NCBI GenBank assembly: GCA_012515645.1
Contig: JAAYXY010000012.1
Location: 1 to 28,160, forward strand
Source of the DNA: Candidatus Peribacteria bacterium
GTDB taxonomy: Bacteria > Patescibacteriota > Gracilibacteria > Peribacterales > Peribacteraceae
Length of the DNA stretch: 28,160 nucleotides
Direction of reading: 5' to 3'
This document shows positions 13,065 to 18,902 of the stretch, one piece after another. The notes below the pieces were generated by a model. The model was not told the origin of the DNA. It ran no database searches and worked only from the letters and a program-made list of their open reading frames with translations. The translations under genes and the position numbers were made by a program. Position 1 is the stretch's first letter. Each line of letters opens with the position of its first letter.

Positions 13065-13626
13065 AATCGAGGAATTGTTTGAGGGCCGCAAAGTCGTCGA
13101 AAAGCGTTTGGCGAAGGTTGCCGTTGTGTAGTGCAGCTGCGGGATGGTAGATGGGAAAAATCGTGATGCTCTTGGCATCATCCTGCTGTGGAGCCAGTAC
13201 ATGTGGCTTGCCGTGGGCGGCGGTCATGCCGAGACGGGGGAGGAAATGCCCCAGGGCATGGCGCCCCAGAGGCACGATGATTTCTGGTTGAATGATGGCG
13301 ATTTCCAGCTGGAGCCATGGCATGCACTGCTGTTTTTCCTCATCGGTGGGATCGCGATTATCCGGTGGCCGATATTTGACCACGTTGCTGATGTATACTT
13401 CGTTGCGCTTCAGTCCAATAGACTGCAGAAGTTCATCCAGCAGCTTGCCGGCCGGTCCAACAAACGGTCGTTTGAGTTCATCTTCCTTCTTGCCGGGTGC
13501 TTCCCCTATGAACATGACCCGCGCGTGCGGATCGCCTTCGCCAAGGACAGGATTCGCGTGCTCTGCAAGCGCGCAGCCGTTCCACTGTTGCAGTTGTTCC
13601 TGGAGTTCCGTCAGTGTGAGTTGCAT
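13021..13626 (-). CDS. family-4-type uracil-DNA glycosylase lacking two Fe-S cysteines
   Basis: A 201-residue protein with the UDG family 4 motifs: GEAPGKKED (41-49), PFVGPAGKLLDELL (54-67), NVVKYRPPDNRDP (81-93), and a HPAAAL motif in the C-terminal third. It removes uracil from DNA to start base excision repair. The family normally holds a 4Fe-4S cluster with four Cys (CxxC near the N-terminus, KCRPP, and a Cys 16 residues later). Here Cys18 and Cys101 remain, but the other positions are Trp15 and Tyr85, so a normal cluster is unlikely. ATG at 13626 is preferred over a TTG two codons upstream because TAGGAT is 6 bases before it. The C-terminal tail (SHSPLPTPDSQSSS) is encoded by low-complexity repeats. 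Confidence 0.88.
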   Translation of the reverse strand: MQLTLTELQEQLQQWNGCALAEHANPVLGEGDPHARVMFIGEAPGKKEDELKRPFVGPAGKLLDELLQSIGLKRNEVYISNVVKYRPPDNRDPTDEEKQQCMPWLQLEIAIIQPEIIVPLGRHALGHFLPRLGMTAAHGKPHVLAPQQDDAKSITIFPIYHPAAALHNGNLRQTLFDDFAALKQFLDSHSPLPTPDSQSSS

Positions 13627-13632
13627 GAGCAA

Positions 13633-13638
13633 ATCCTA
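13633..13638 (-). promoter_or_regulatory. -10 box TAGGAT for UDG, leaderless position
   Basis: TAGGAT is 6 bases before the ATG at 13626 and decides between this start and the upstream TTG. Confidence 0.5.
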
Positions 13639-13693
13639 CCACAGGGTGCGCGGGACGCTTAGGGCACATGTGATACAGAATTCTTCGGCACTC

Positions 13694-14035
13694 TTACGGC
13701 GTCATGATGTTCAACAGTTGCGCTCGTGTATGCAATTGTTGCATCAAAGCGGGATTGCATGGCCTGCGTACATGGATCTGGTCCAGTGCGTTCCATAAAA
13801 ACGATTCCAATTCTGCTATGTCACTTTCTGCTAGAGCGTGCTGCTGCATGCTTGTAGCATGCCATTCAGATAGGGCGCACAAGAGGTCGAAAACCGCTTC
13901 GCGCGCGTCGACTCTCGCGAGGTGCAGCACAAGGGGGTGCACGTTCGACTGCGATTCCAGCGAACCCACGCGTGCGATTGCAGGAAGGAGTTTTTTGTCG
14001 ATGCCAGTGCGCAGAGCATGCAGCCCGGTGGGCAT
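13694..14035 (-). CDS. hypothetical helical protein downstream of purE
   Basis: A 113-residue protein (MPTGLHALRTGIDKKLLPAIARV...), soluble and mostly helical by composition, rich in Leu, Ala and His. It starts 11 bases after the purE stop with a weak AAGG in front, so it is probably the second gene of a purE transcript. I recognise no domain. A link to purine metabolism is suggested only by position. Confidence 0.65.
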   Translation of the reverse strand: MPTGLHALRTGIDKKLLPAIARVGSLESQSNVHPLVLHLARVDAREAVFDLLCALSEWHATSMQQHALAESDIAELESFLWNALDQIHVRRPCNPALMQQLHTRAQLLNIMTP

Positions 14036-14046
14036 AGCATACCTTT

Positions 14047-14505
14047 TTAATACTGCGCTTTCACATTGGCAATCCGTTCTTCCACTTTCTTGCGCAGGTC
14101 GGCATTGTTTTCCGCCAGGATGCGCACGGCTGCAAGCGCGGCGTTCTTGGGATGCAGGACTGTCATGAGTGGTACATCGGAAGGCATGCGCAGACTGGAG
14201 TGGATATCGACTGAGTACTCGTCGTAGCTGGTGATGGGGGGGCAGTTCACCACGGGGTGCACGCAGCTTGCAGCGGCTACACCGCCCAGACCGTTGCTCA
14301 TACCTACGACCGTGATGACCACCTGAGGCTCTGGATCGGCATTGAGCGTATTGATGATCTCGATGACTTTTTCCGGGACCTTATGCGCGGAAGCAACGAT
14401 GATATCGTTGGCAATGCCAAATTCGGCAAGTACGGCGGTGATTTTTTCCGCAAATTCCGTATCGCTCTTGGAACCGAGTAGCAGGGTGACGTGCATAGTG
14501 CCCAT
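14047..14505 (-). CDS. purE: class II PurE (AIR carboxylase)
   Basis: About 150 residues. The opening MHVTLLLGSKSDTEFAEKI and ASAHKVPEKVIEII are PurE hallmarks. The sequence matches the class II (animal PAICS-type, CO2-using) form rather than class I: SAHK rather than SAHR, GMSNGLGGVAAA (animal 'GRSNGLGPV') instead of GGAAHLPGM, PVVNCPP (animal 'PVISCPP') instead of PVIGVPV, and DIHSSLRMPSDVPLMTVLHP. Class II enzymes carboxylate AIR directly, without PurK. The start is ATG 14505 or, more likely by promoter spacing, ATG 14496 (TATTCT 9 bases before it). A longer upstream reading is open but lacks family similarity. The 113-residue ORF follows in the same direction. Confidence 0.92.
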   Translation of the reverse strand: MGTMHVTLLLGSKSDTEFAEKITAVLAEFGIANDIIVASAHKVPEKVIEIINTLNADPEPQVVITVVGMSNGLGGVAAASCVHPVVNCPPITSYDEYSVDIHSSLRMPSDVPLMTVLHPKNAALAAVRILAENNADLRKKVEERIANVKAQY

Positions 14506-14527
14506 AGAATATCTATGTATGGAGAAG

Positions 14528-14557
14528 GCGGCAACCTCCATGTGTGGAGATTGCCGC
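14528..14557. repeat. strong hairpin between the tRNA-like element and purE
   Basis: A 13-base inverted repeat (GCGGCAACCTCCA / TGGAGATTGCCGC) with one mismatch and a TGTG loop. It lies just downstream of the tRNA-like element and upstream of the purE -10. It lacks a T-run on either strand. It may be a processing or partial termination signal. Confidence 0.7.
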
Positions 14558-14563
14558 ATCAAG

Positions 14564-14641
14564 TGTAGTGGAGGGAGTTGAACCCCGATCTTCCCTCACG
14601 CGCGGCGAGGGACGCATTTCCCGACTATGCTATCCACCACA
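14564..14641 (-). ncRNA. tRNA-like element, non-canonical (possible tRNA pseudogene)
   Basis: On the minus strand there is a 9-bp closing stem TGTGGTGGA/TCCACTACA (one G.T), TA, a D-arm GCAT-AGTCGGGAA-ATGC with GG in the loop, a 7-bp arm TCCCTCG/TGAGGGA with loop CCGCGCG, and a T-arm GGGG-TTCAACT-CCC(T) whose loop obeys TTCRANN. It therefore resembles a tRNA in order, but the anticodon arm is 2 bp too long, T33 is missing, the T-stem is short and CCA is not encoded. No amino acid can be assigned. It follows tRNA-Ala in the same direction. Confidence 0.4.
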
Positions 14642-14699
14642 TGCGGGCATTGTGCTGGCGCATTGTTGCACGTCAAACATTTGTCGGAGTTGTTGGTGT

Positions 14700-14798
<99 letters not shown>

Positions 14799-15049
14799 AC
14801 GGTGATGACAAAGATACAGTATCGATGCGGATGGCTAGAGCACAGCAAGTGCAATACATTTTTATTGCTCGGATTCTCAAGAGAATCCTCGACTCCACTG
14901 GAGCTCTTACCTCCACAGTGATGATGAAAGAACGAGGACGATAGATACATCGATTTTGTGTCGCGAAGCGCGGGTTTCCCGCGCTGGAGCGACTCCTTGT
15001 AAAGGGAGGGGGGCACGTGGGGGAAACCGTAGGTTTCCCACGCGCAGGA
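14799..15049. other. non-coding spacer between tRNA-Ala and tRNA-Arg, with hairpins
   Basis: No credible ORF. It holds GGATTCTC-AA-GAGAATCC (14870-14887), a nested stem GTCGC...GCGAC around GCGCGGG-TTT-CCCGCGC (14960-14993), and an 11-bp stem GGGAAACC-GTA-GGTTTCCC with flanking CGT/ACG (15016-15042) just 3' of tRNA-Arg. A tRNA-style leader motif recurs at 14915-14933 without a recognisable tRNA behind it. An inverted 11-base match to the tRNA-Ala D-region lies at 14833-14843. Confidence 0.6.
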
Positions 15050-15127
15050 TGGTGCGCCCGGCAGGATTCGAACCTGCGGCCTCCTGGACCGCAACCAGAC
15101 GCTCTATCCGGGCTGAGCTACGGGCGC
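15050..15127 (-). tRNA. tRNA-Arg (anticodon GCG)
   Basis: 78 bases with encoded CCA. Acceptor GCGCCCG/CGGGCGC, D-arm GCTC-AGCCCGGATA-GAGC, anticodon arm TCTGG-TTGCGGT-CCAGG (one T.G pair; GCG at 34-36), variable loop AGGCC, T-arm GCAGG-TTCGAAT-CCTGC, discriminator A. It reads CGC and CGU. G34 rather than the usual A34 (inosine) of bacterial tRNA-Arg(ACG) is notable. Confidence 0.95.
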
Positions 15128-15343
15128 ACGAGTGATGAAAAGAACGCGATTCCTTCTGTTGCGGCAAGAGAAGCGAAGCCCGCAGAGCGAAGGATGAAGC
15201 TACGGGCGCTAAAGAGCGGATGCAGGGTATCATCCTGCTCAATGGCAGGCAATCTGGTTACATGGATTTCAATGCAAAGAAAATTCGCATCCGCATCGGA
15301 AAATTGTTATCATATTTTTCCTTCTTTCGTTCCCCCTCACGTT
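15128..15343. other. spacer upstream of tRNA-Arg and thioferritin
   Basis: No credible gene. It contains an 11-base duplicate of the 5' end of tRNA-Arg (15199-15209, GCTACGGGCGC on the plus strand) and, before the ferritin-like gene, TATCAT (15309-15314) with a pyrimidine-rich 29-base leader that lacks a Shine-Dalgarno sequence. Confidence 0.5.
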
Positions 15344-15835
15344 ATGGGTACACGCGGCAACGCACTCATTTCTCTCGATATAAACGCACTCGTCACACTG
15401 CTCAATAAGGCTCTGGCCGATGAGTGGCTTGCGTACTACCAGTACTGGATGGGTGCCAAGGTAGCGCGCGGTATAATGCGGGAAGCGGTCGTTGCTGAGC
15501 TCGATGAGCATGCGGCAGATGAATTGCGTCATGCGCAGATGCTCACGGAGCGCATTTTGCAGCTGGATGGCACGCCATTGCTCGATCCCAAGCAGTGGTA
15601 CGAGATGAGCAACTGCGGTTACGATCCTCCGACGGATCCTTCGGTCCACAAACTCCTGGAGCAGAATATTAAAGGGGAGCAGTGTGCGATCGATGTCTAC
15701 AAGAGCCTCATGGATTTCACGAAGGACAAAGACGAGATCACGTACCAGATGGCACTGGAGATTCTCACGGATGAGATCGAACATGAAGATGATTTGCAGA
15801 CCGTGCAGGAAGACCTGGCGAAAATCGTCAGGTAA
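15344..15835 (+). CDS. Dps-like ferritin (thioferritin, DPSL type)
   Basis: A 163-residue four-helix ferritin-fold protein. Likely di-iron ligands: E27 (ADEWLAYYQYW), E60 and H63 (DELRHAQ), E112 (KGEQC) and E144 and H147 (DEIEHED), the two ExxH helices of ferritin-like proteins. Cys91 (SNCGYDPPTDP) and Cys114 (GEQCAIDVYKSL) match the cysteine pair near the metal site that marks the Dps-like (DPSL) group described in archaea and some bacteria. These proteins form dodecamer cages that oxidise iron with peroxide and protect DNA. Start ATG 15344; the longer open frame upstream is tRNA-derived. It could be called bacterioferritin by general annotation, but the size and cysteines favour DPSL. Confidence 0.85.
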   Translation: MGTRGNALISLDINALVTLLNKALADEWLAYYQYWMGAKVARGIMREAVVAELDEHAADELRHAQMLTERILQLDGTPLLDPKQWYEMSNCGYDPPTDPSVHKLLEQNIKGEQCAIDVYKSLMDFTKDKDEITYQMALEILTDEIEHEDDLQTVQEDLAKIVR

Positions 15836-15897
15836 TTCTTGGCATATCTGTTTGTTGCGTTTTGCATGGTGACAAATACAGGTGTTTCCTGTACAAC

Positions 15898-15902
15898 AGG
15901 AG
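15898..15902 (+). promoter_or_regulatory. Shine-Dalgarno AGGAG deciding the DUF389 start
   Basis: AGGAG lies 3-4 bases before the ATG at 15906, favouring it over the in-frame GTG at 15882. Confidence 0.6.
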
Positions 15903-15905
15903 CGC

Positions 15906-16592
15906 ATGCTGTGGTTCACACAACAGAAGCCTGCATTTTTCCAGGCAACAAAACAGGAGCAGGTCGAGACGATTGACCGGCTTATCTCACAGGGGACGGT
16001 ACGTAGCGGTTACTATTTGATTTTGCTCCTGGCGACGCTCATTGTGACGCCTGGGCTCTTCCTGAACAATATGCCGATCGTTATCGGTGGCATGATTCTT
16101 GCGCCGCTTCTCATCCCGGTGCTGTCCCTTTCTCTGTCGCTTGTCACAGGTACCTGGCGTGGAGCGCTGCGTTCTCTGCGTATTCTCGTGCTCTCTTTCC
16201 TCATGGTGGTGGGAACGGCGGCTGTACTCGCTATTATCATAGGGCATGCAATGCACGAGGTGCCGTGGTATCCGCAGGACATGAATCCTGGCATTTATAT
16301 TTTCGTGGCATTCTGTTCGGGGATTGCCGGTGCGTTCGCATGGATCAAAGAAGACATGTCGCCAGCAATTGCCGGAGTCGCTACTGCGGTATCACTCCTG
16401 CCGCCTTTATGCATAGCCGGCATCAGTGCTGCAGGTTTGCAGTGGCAGCTCATGCAGGCATCCCTCATTGTCTTCGTCGCAAATTTTCTGGGTATTTGTA
16501 TGGCAGCTTTCCTGGTGTTCTGGCTTCTGGGTTTCCTGCGTGCAGGAAAGACGGAAGAGAAAATTTTAGATCGACATGCGGTGAAAGCGTAG
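15906..16592 (+). CDS. DUF389 family membrane protein
   Basis: About 228 residues with six or so predicted helices. The family's hallmark segments are present: NMPIVIGGMILAPLLIPVLSLSLSLVTG (about 48-75), a central helix pair, VAFCSGIAGAFAWIKEDMSPAIAGVATAVSLLPPLCIAGI (about 130-170) and a final two-helix part. DUF389 (TIGR00341-like) proteins are bacterial and archaeal membrane proteins of unknown role. The length is short, as for single-domain members without the usual N-terminal extension. Start ATG 15906 is chosen for its AGGAG. It is followed by a terminator hairpin and the structured region. Confidence 0.85.
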   Translation: MLWFTQQKPAFFQATKQEQVETIDRLISQGTVRSGYYLILLLATLIVTPGLFLNNMPIVIGGMILAPLLIPVLSLSLSLVTGTWRGALRSLRILVLSFLMVVGTAAVLAIIIGHAMHEVPWYPQDMNPGIYIFVAFCSGIAGAFAWIKEDMSPAIAGVATAVSLLPPLCIAGISAAGLQWQLMQASLIVFVANFLGICMAAFLVFWLLGFLRAGKTEEKILDRHAVKA

Positions 16593-16595
16593 ACA

Positions 16596-16631
16596 GAAAA
16601 ATGGGCGTCTGTCCGCTAGGGGCAGACGCCC
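16596..16631 (-). terminator. minus-strand intrinsic terminator
   Basis: GGGCGTCTG and CAGACGCCC make a 9-bp GC-rich stem. On the minus strand it is followed by ATTTTTCT, the proper terminator order. On the plus strand no T-run follows. It therefore ends a minus-strand RNA, although no minus-strand gene lies above it. Confidence 0.7.
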
Positions 16632-16960
16632 GACCTCCCTACGTGTGGCGCGATTGCATGAGCGCGCCGCTCTATTGGTGTTTGATGGGTTGCCCTTTGG
16701 TGAGCCCGGGCCGGCTTCCCGTTTCCGGGAGGTGTGTGTTTGGATGTCTGTATCCGGCAGCCAGTGGCTGCCGGATAAAGGCAGGGAGGGAGGAGAAGTG
16801 GCTTTTCAACCCGCACTTTCGGAGGTTAGACCCCCGAAAGTGCGGGAGCCTGGACTGCGTCCAGGTGTAGAACCGGGCTCCGGCGAGAGCACGAAGCGCG
16901 AGGCCGCGTGCACCGCAAGATTGCCTGGTGCCACTCCTCCTCTCTCCCCGCAGGAGGAGG
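16603..16960 (-). ncRNA. candidate structured non-coding RNA
   Basis: About 360 bases without a convincing gene but densely folded: GGCGCG/CGCGCC (16648-16669), a 12-bp perfect stem TATCCGGCAGCC-AGT-GGCTGCCGGATA (16751-16777), a 13-bp perfect stem CCCGCACTTTCGG/CCGAAAGTGCGGG (16810-16846), CCTGGAC-TGC-GTCCAGG enclosed by GGAGCC/GGCTCC (16845-16882), GCACC/GGTGC and CTCCTCCT/AGGAGGAG (16934-16960). The minus-strand terminator at 16596-16631 suggests the RNA is read leftward. Size resembles RNase P RNA or tmRNA, but I find neither the GAGGAAAGTCC core nor a tRNA-like end. A plus-strand gmk leader is the alternative. Confidence 0.45.
16952..16960 (+). promoter_or_regulatory. Shine-Dalgarno AGGAGGAGG in a hairpin
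   Basis: AGGAGGAGG ends 5 bases before the ATG at 16966. The complementary CTCCTCCT at 16934-16941 could pair with it and hide it from ribosomes. Confidence 0.65.
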
Positions 16961-16965
16961 TTGCG

Positions 16966-17028
16966 ATGATCAAAAGGAACGAAATCTATTCATTCTACCA
17001 CAAACACGGTTGGTGGACAATCCTATGA
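16966..17028 (+). CDS. 20-codon leader ORF coupled to gmk
   Basis: MIKRNEIYSFYHKHGWWTIL, preceded by a very strong Shine-Dalgarno sequence. Its TGA (17026-17028) overlaps the gmk ATG (17025-17027) as ATGA, the classic arrangement for translational coupling. gmk has no good ribosome-binding site of its own, so the leader may deliver ribosomes to it. Aromatic residues (FY, WW) are prominent. The Shine-Dalgarno can be sequestered by an upstream complementary sequence, which suggests control. Confidence 0.55.
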   Translation: MIKRNEIYSFYHKHGWWTIL

Positions 17029-17633
17029 TCGGTTACCATGGTTCCATGGGAAATACGCAACTCGGCAAGCTTGTGCTCATCATCGGTCCAAGCGGTGTTG
17101 GGAAGAGCGTGGTGCTGCACCGCCTGCGTCAATTGCATCCAGAAATGGTGTTTCCACGTTCGGCAACCACCCGCGAACGCAGAAAAGGGGAGGGGAGCGA
17201 CCTATACCATTTTGTGACGGAAGAGGAATTCGATGCGCTTGTGGAGCGCGGTGGTGTGCTGGAATGGGCGGTAGTGCATGGGGGTGCACGGTATGGCACG
17301 CTGCGCGAAGAGATTATTCCGGCAATCGAAGAGGGCAAAACAGTGGTGCGGGAAGTGGATGTGCAGGGATTTGATAGCATTCGCAACCACGCGTTCTTCC
17401 GGGGGCAGGATGCGCCGTATCTTCTGCAGTCGGTCTTCATCCTGCCCGAGAGCACAGATCAGCTCGTCGAGCGCATTCGCAACCGTGCCCCCATCGACGC
17501 GGACGAACTGGCCAGACGTATCGCCAGCATGGAGCAAGAGCTCACCTATGCCGATCTCTGCGATCACCGTATCGTGAATCGCCAGGGTGCACTGGAACAG
17601 ACGATTGCGCAGGTTGAGGCAGCAATAAAGTAA
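17025..17633 (+). CDS. gmk: guanylate kinase
   Basis: A 202-residue protein. Motifs: P-loop IIGPSGVGKS (about 19-28), FPRSATTRERRKGEGSDLYHFVTEEEF (GMP-binding; family 'SATTR.PR.GE..G.DYHF'), GVLEWAVVHGGARYGT (family 'E.A.VHG..YGT') and REVDVQGFDSI (family 'LEIDVQGA'). It phosphorylates GMP to GDP with ATP. The start is ATG 17025 because of the ATGA overlap with the leader ORF; ATG 17046 (MGNTQLG) is an alternative that keeps the complete domain. It lies behind the structured region and is followed 44 bases later by the asparaginase gene with its own -10. Confidence 0.93.
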   Translation: MIGYHGSMGNTQLGKLVLIIGPSGVGKSVVLHRLRQLHPEMVFPRSATTRERRKGEGSDLYHFVTEEEFDALVERGGVLEWAVVHGGARYGTLREEIIPAIEEGKTVVREVDVQGFDSIRNHAFFRGQDAPYLLQSVFILPESTDQLVERIRNRAPIDADELARRIASMEQELTYADLCDHRIVNRQGALEQTIAQVEAAIK

Positions 17634-17665
17634 GCGCTTTTGCGTGCATGCTCATTACAGGTCAG

Positions 17666-17671
17666 TAGAAT
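17666..17671 (+). promoter_or_regulatory. -10 box TAGAAT, leaderless position
   Basis: TAGAAT is 6 bases before the ATG at 17678. The stretch TAGAATGCTTGC is nearly the same as that at the photolyase start. Confidence 0.55.
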
Positions 17672-17677
17672 GCTTGC

Positions 17678-18670
17678 ATGCCGCGTCCGAATATCGCTCT
17701 CCTGTATGTTGGCGGGTCCATCGGCATGAAAATGAATCAGAAAACTGGACGGATTGAACCGATCGAATCTCTCATTGAAATTCACAGGTTCCTCCCGGAA
17801 CTGCAGCGTGAGGTTGCTCTCAAGTTCTTCTCGCTCACGAACGTGGGTTCTTCTGAAGTGATGCCCGAACACTGGGCAGAGGTAGCACGCACTATTGAAT
17901 CGATCTATGACGAATTCGACGGTTTTGTCGTTGTGCACGGTACCAATACGATGAGTTACACGGCAGCAGCACTGAGTTTTGCGCTGCAGGGACTCAGCAA
18001 GCCGATCGTGATGACCGGGGCGATACTACCCATCAATGATATTGCAGGCGATGGTCGCATGAATTTGATCTACGCTATTCGCACAGCGCAACTCGATATT
18101 GCGGAAGTCTGTGTAGTTCTGGGACCGCAGGCACTCCGCGGTACGCGCATAAAGAAGGTGGACCAGTCGCTTTTCCGGACATTCGATACGCCCTCAATGG
18201 CCCCGCTAGCGCAGTTCAATTCCCGGGTGCATCTCTCCCCGGAACGCATGGTACGCCGCAAGCGGACGATGCACTGTCACCCGCACTTCGACGACAATGT
18301 CGTGCTCATAACCCTACATCCCGGTATGAGTGCCACGTACCTCGATGCCATTCTTGCGGCCAGACCACACGGCATCGTACTGCGCACATTCGGGCCCGGT
18401 ATGATCCCAAAGAACCTCTTCCCATGGATTAAAAAAGTGGCGCATGCGGACATACCGTTACTCATCACATCGCAGGCGTTGCGGGGGAAAGTAGATCTCT
18501 CGCGCTACCGCAAGCAGATGGCGTTCGAAAAACTGGGGGTGATCTCTGGCAAGAACATGACCTATGAATGTGCTATCGTAAAGCTGATGTGGGCGCTAAA
18601 GCAGTCAAAGAACCTGCGCCGCATCCGCATGCTCATGGAAGAAAACCTGGCAGGGGAATTAGATCCGTAG
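17678..18670 (+). CDS. type I L-asparaginase homologue with altered active-site motifs
   Basis: A 330-residue protein with the cytoplasmic asparaginase (AnsA-like) fold: N-terminal IALLYVGGSIGM, VVVHGTNTMSYTAAALSFAL (83-102), PIVMTGAILPINDIAGDGRMNL and VVLGPQALRGTRIKKVD (147-162). In active asparaginases the first motif is TGGTI and the second HGTDTM. Here they are V11-G-G-S14 and H87-G-T89-N90-T, so the nucleophile Thr is Ser and the substrate-binding Asp is Asn; Thr89 and a Lys near 160 remain. It may hydrolyse another amide, be impaired, or have a binding role. The C-terminal domain is complete. ATG 17678 is 6 bases after TAGAAT. Confidence 0.88.
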   Translation: MPRPNIALLYVGGSIGMKMNQKTGRIEPIESLIEIHRFLPELQREVALKFFSLTNVGSSEVMPEHWAEVARTIESIYDEFDGFVVVHGTNTMSYTAAALSFALQGLSKPIVMTGAILPINDIAGDGRMNLIYAIRTAQLDIAEVCVVLGPQALRGTRIKKVDQSLFRTFDTPSMAPLAQFNSRVHLSPERMVRRKRTMHCHPHFDDNVVLITLHPGMSATYLDAILAARPHGIVLRTFGPGMIPKNLFPWIKKVAHADIPLLITSQALRGKVDLSRYRKQMAFEKLGVISGKNMTYECAIVKLMWALKQSKNLRRIRMLMEENLAGELDP

Positions 18671-18687
18671 GGAACAGCGTGGCGCAG

Positions 18688-18870
18688 TCAGGTACTGCCC
18701 TTATCCTCATCCTTATCCTCATCGCTGTCGCCATTTTCCTCCTTGTGCACTTTTTCTAGAACCTTACTGCCGATGATGGAACCGACAGCACTGCCGATGA
18801 CGAGACCGGCGATGAGCCGACGCATGGCGTGCCGTGGTTTAGGGACCGTAGCGCGCTTGGGAAACCACAT
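18688..18870 (-). CDS. small YtxH-like membrane protein
   Basis: A 60-residue protein with a basic N-terminus (MWFPKRATVPKPRHAMRR), one glycine-rich helix (LIAGLVIGSAVGSIIGSKV) and a very acidic tail (EENGDSDEDKDEDKG). A Gly-rich helix followed by a charged tail is the layout of YtxH-type stress proteins, though this one is short. TACTAT lies 7 bases before the ATG, the same arrangement as in other genes of the window, which supports the start and the gene. It is downstream of the phosphomutase on the same strand (32 bases). Confidence 0.6.
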   Translation of the reverse strand: MWFPKRATVPKPRHAMRRLIAGLVIGSAVGSIIGSKVLEKVHKEENGDSDEDKDEDKGST

Positions 18871-18877
18871 CGGAAAG

Positions 18878-18883
18878 ATAGTA
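18878..18883 (-). promoter_or_regulatory. -10 box TACTAT, leaderless position
   Basis: TACTAT is 7 bases before the ATG at 18870. Confidence 0.5.
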
Positions 18884-18902
18884 CCAGAAAAGCAAAGAAT
18901 AT

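Noticed and set aside
14564..14641. Selenocysteine tRNA
   Set aside because: The long closing stem is suggestive, but there is no TCA anticodon, no long variable arm and no 6-bp D-stem.
16603..16960. RNase P RNA or tmRNA in the structured region
   Set aside because: Neither the GAGGAAAGTCC core nor a T-loop with CCA end or a tag-peptide frame was found on either strand. Left as an unassigned candidate RNA.
16645..17028. A 127-residue plus-strand ORF through the hairpin region ending in the leader peptide
   Set aside because: Its upstream part is made of inverted-repeat sequence with no protein character. Only the last 20 codons have a Shine-Dalgarno.
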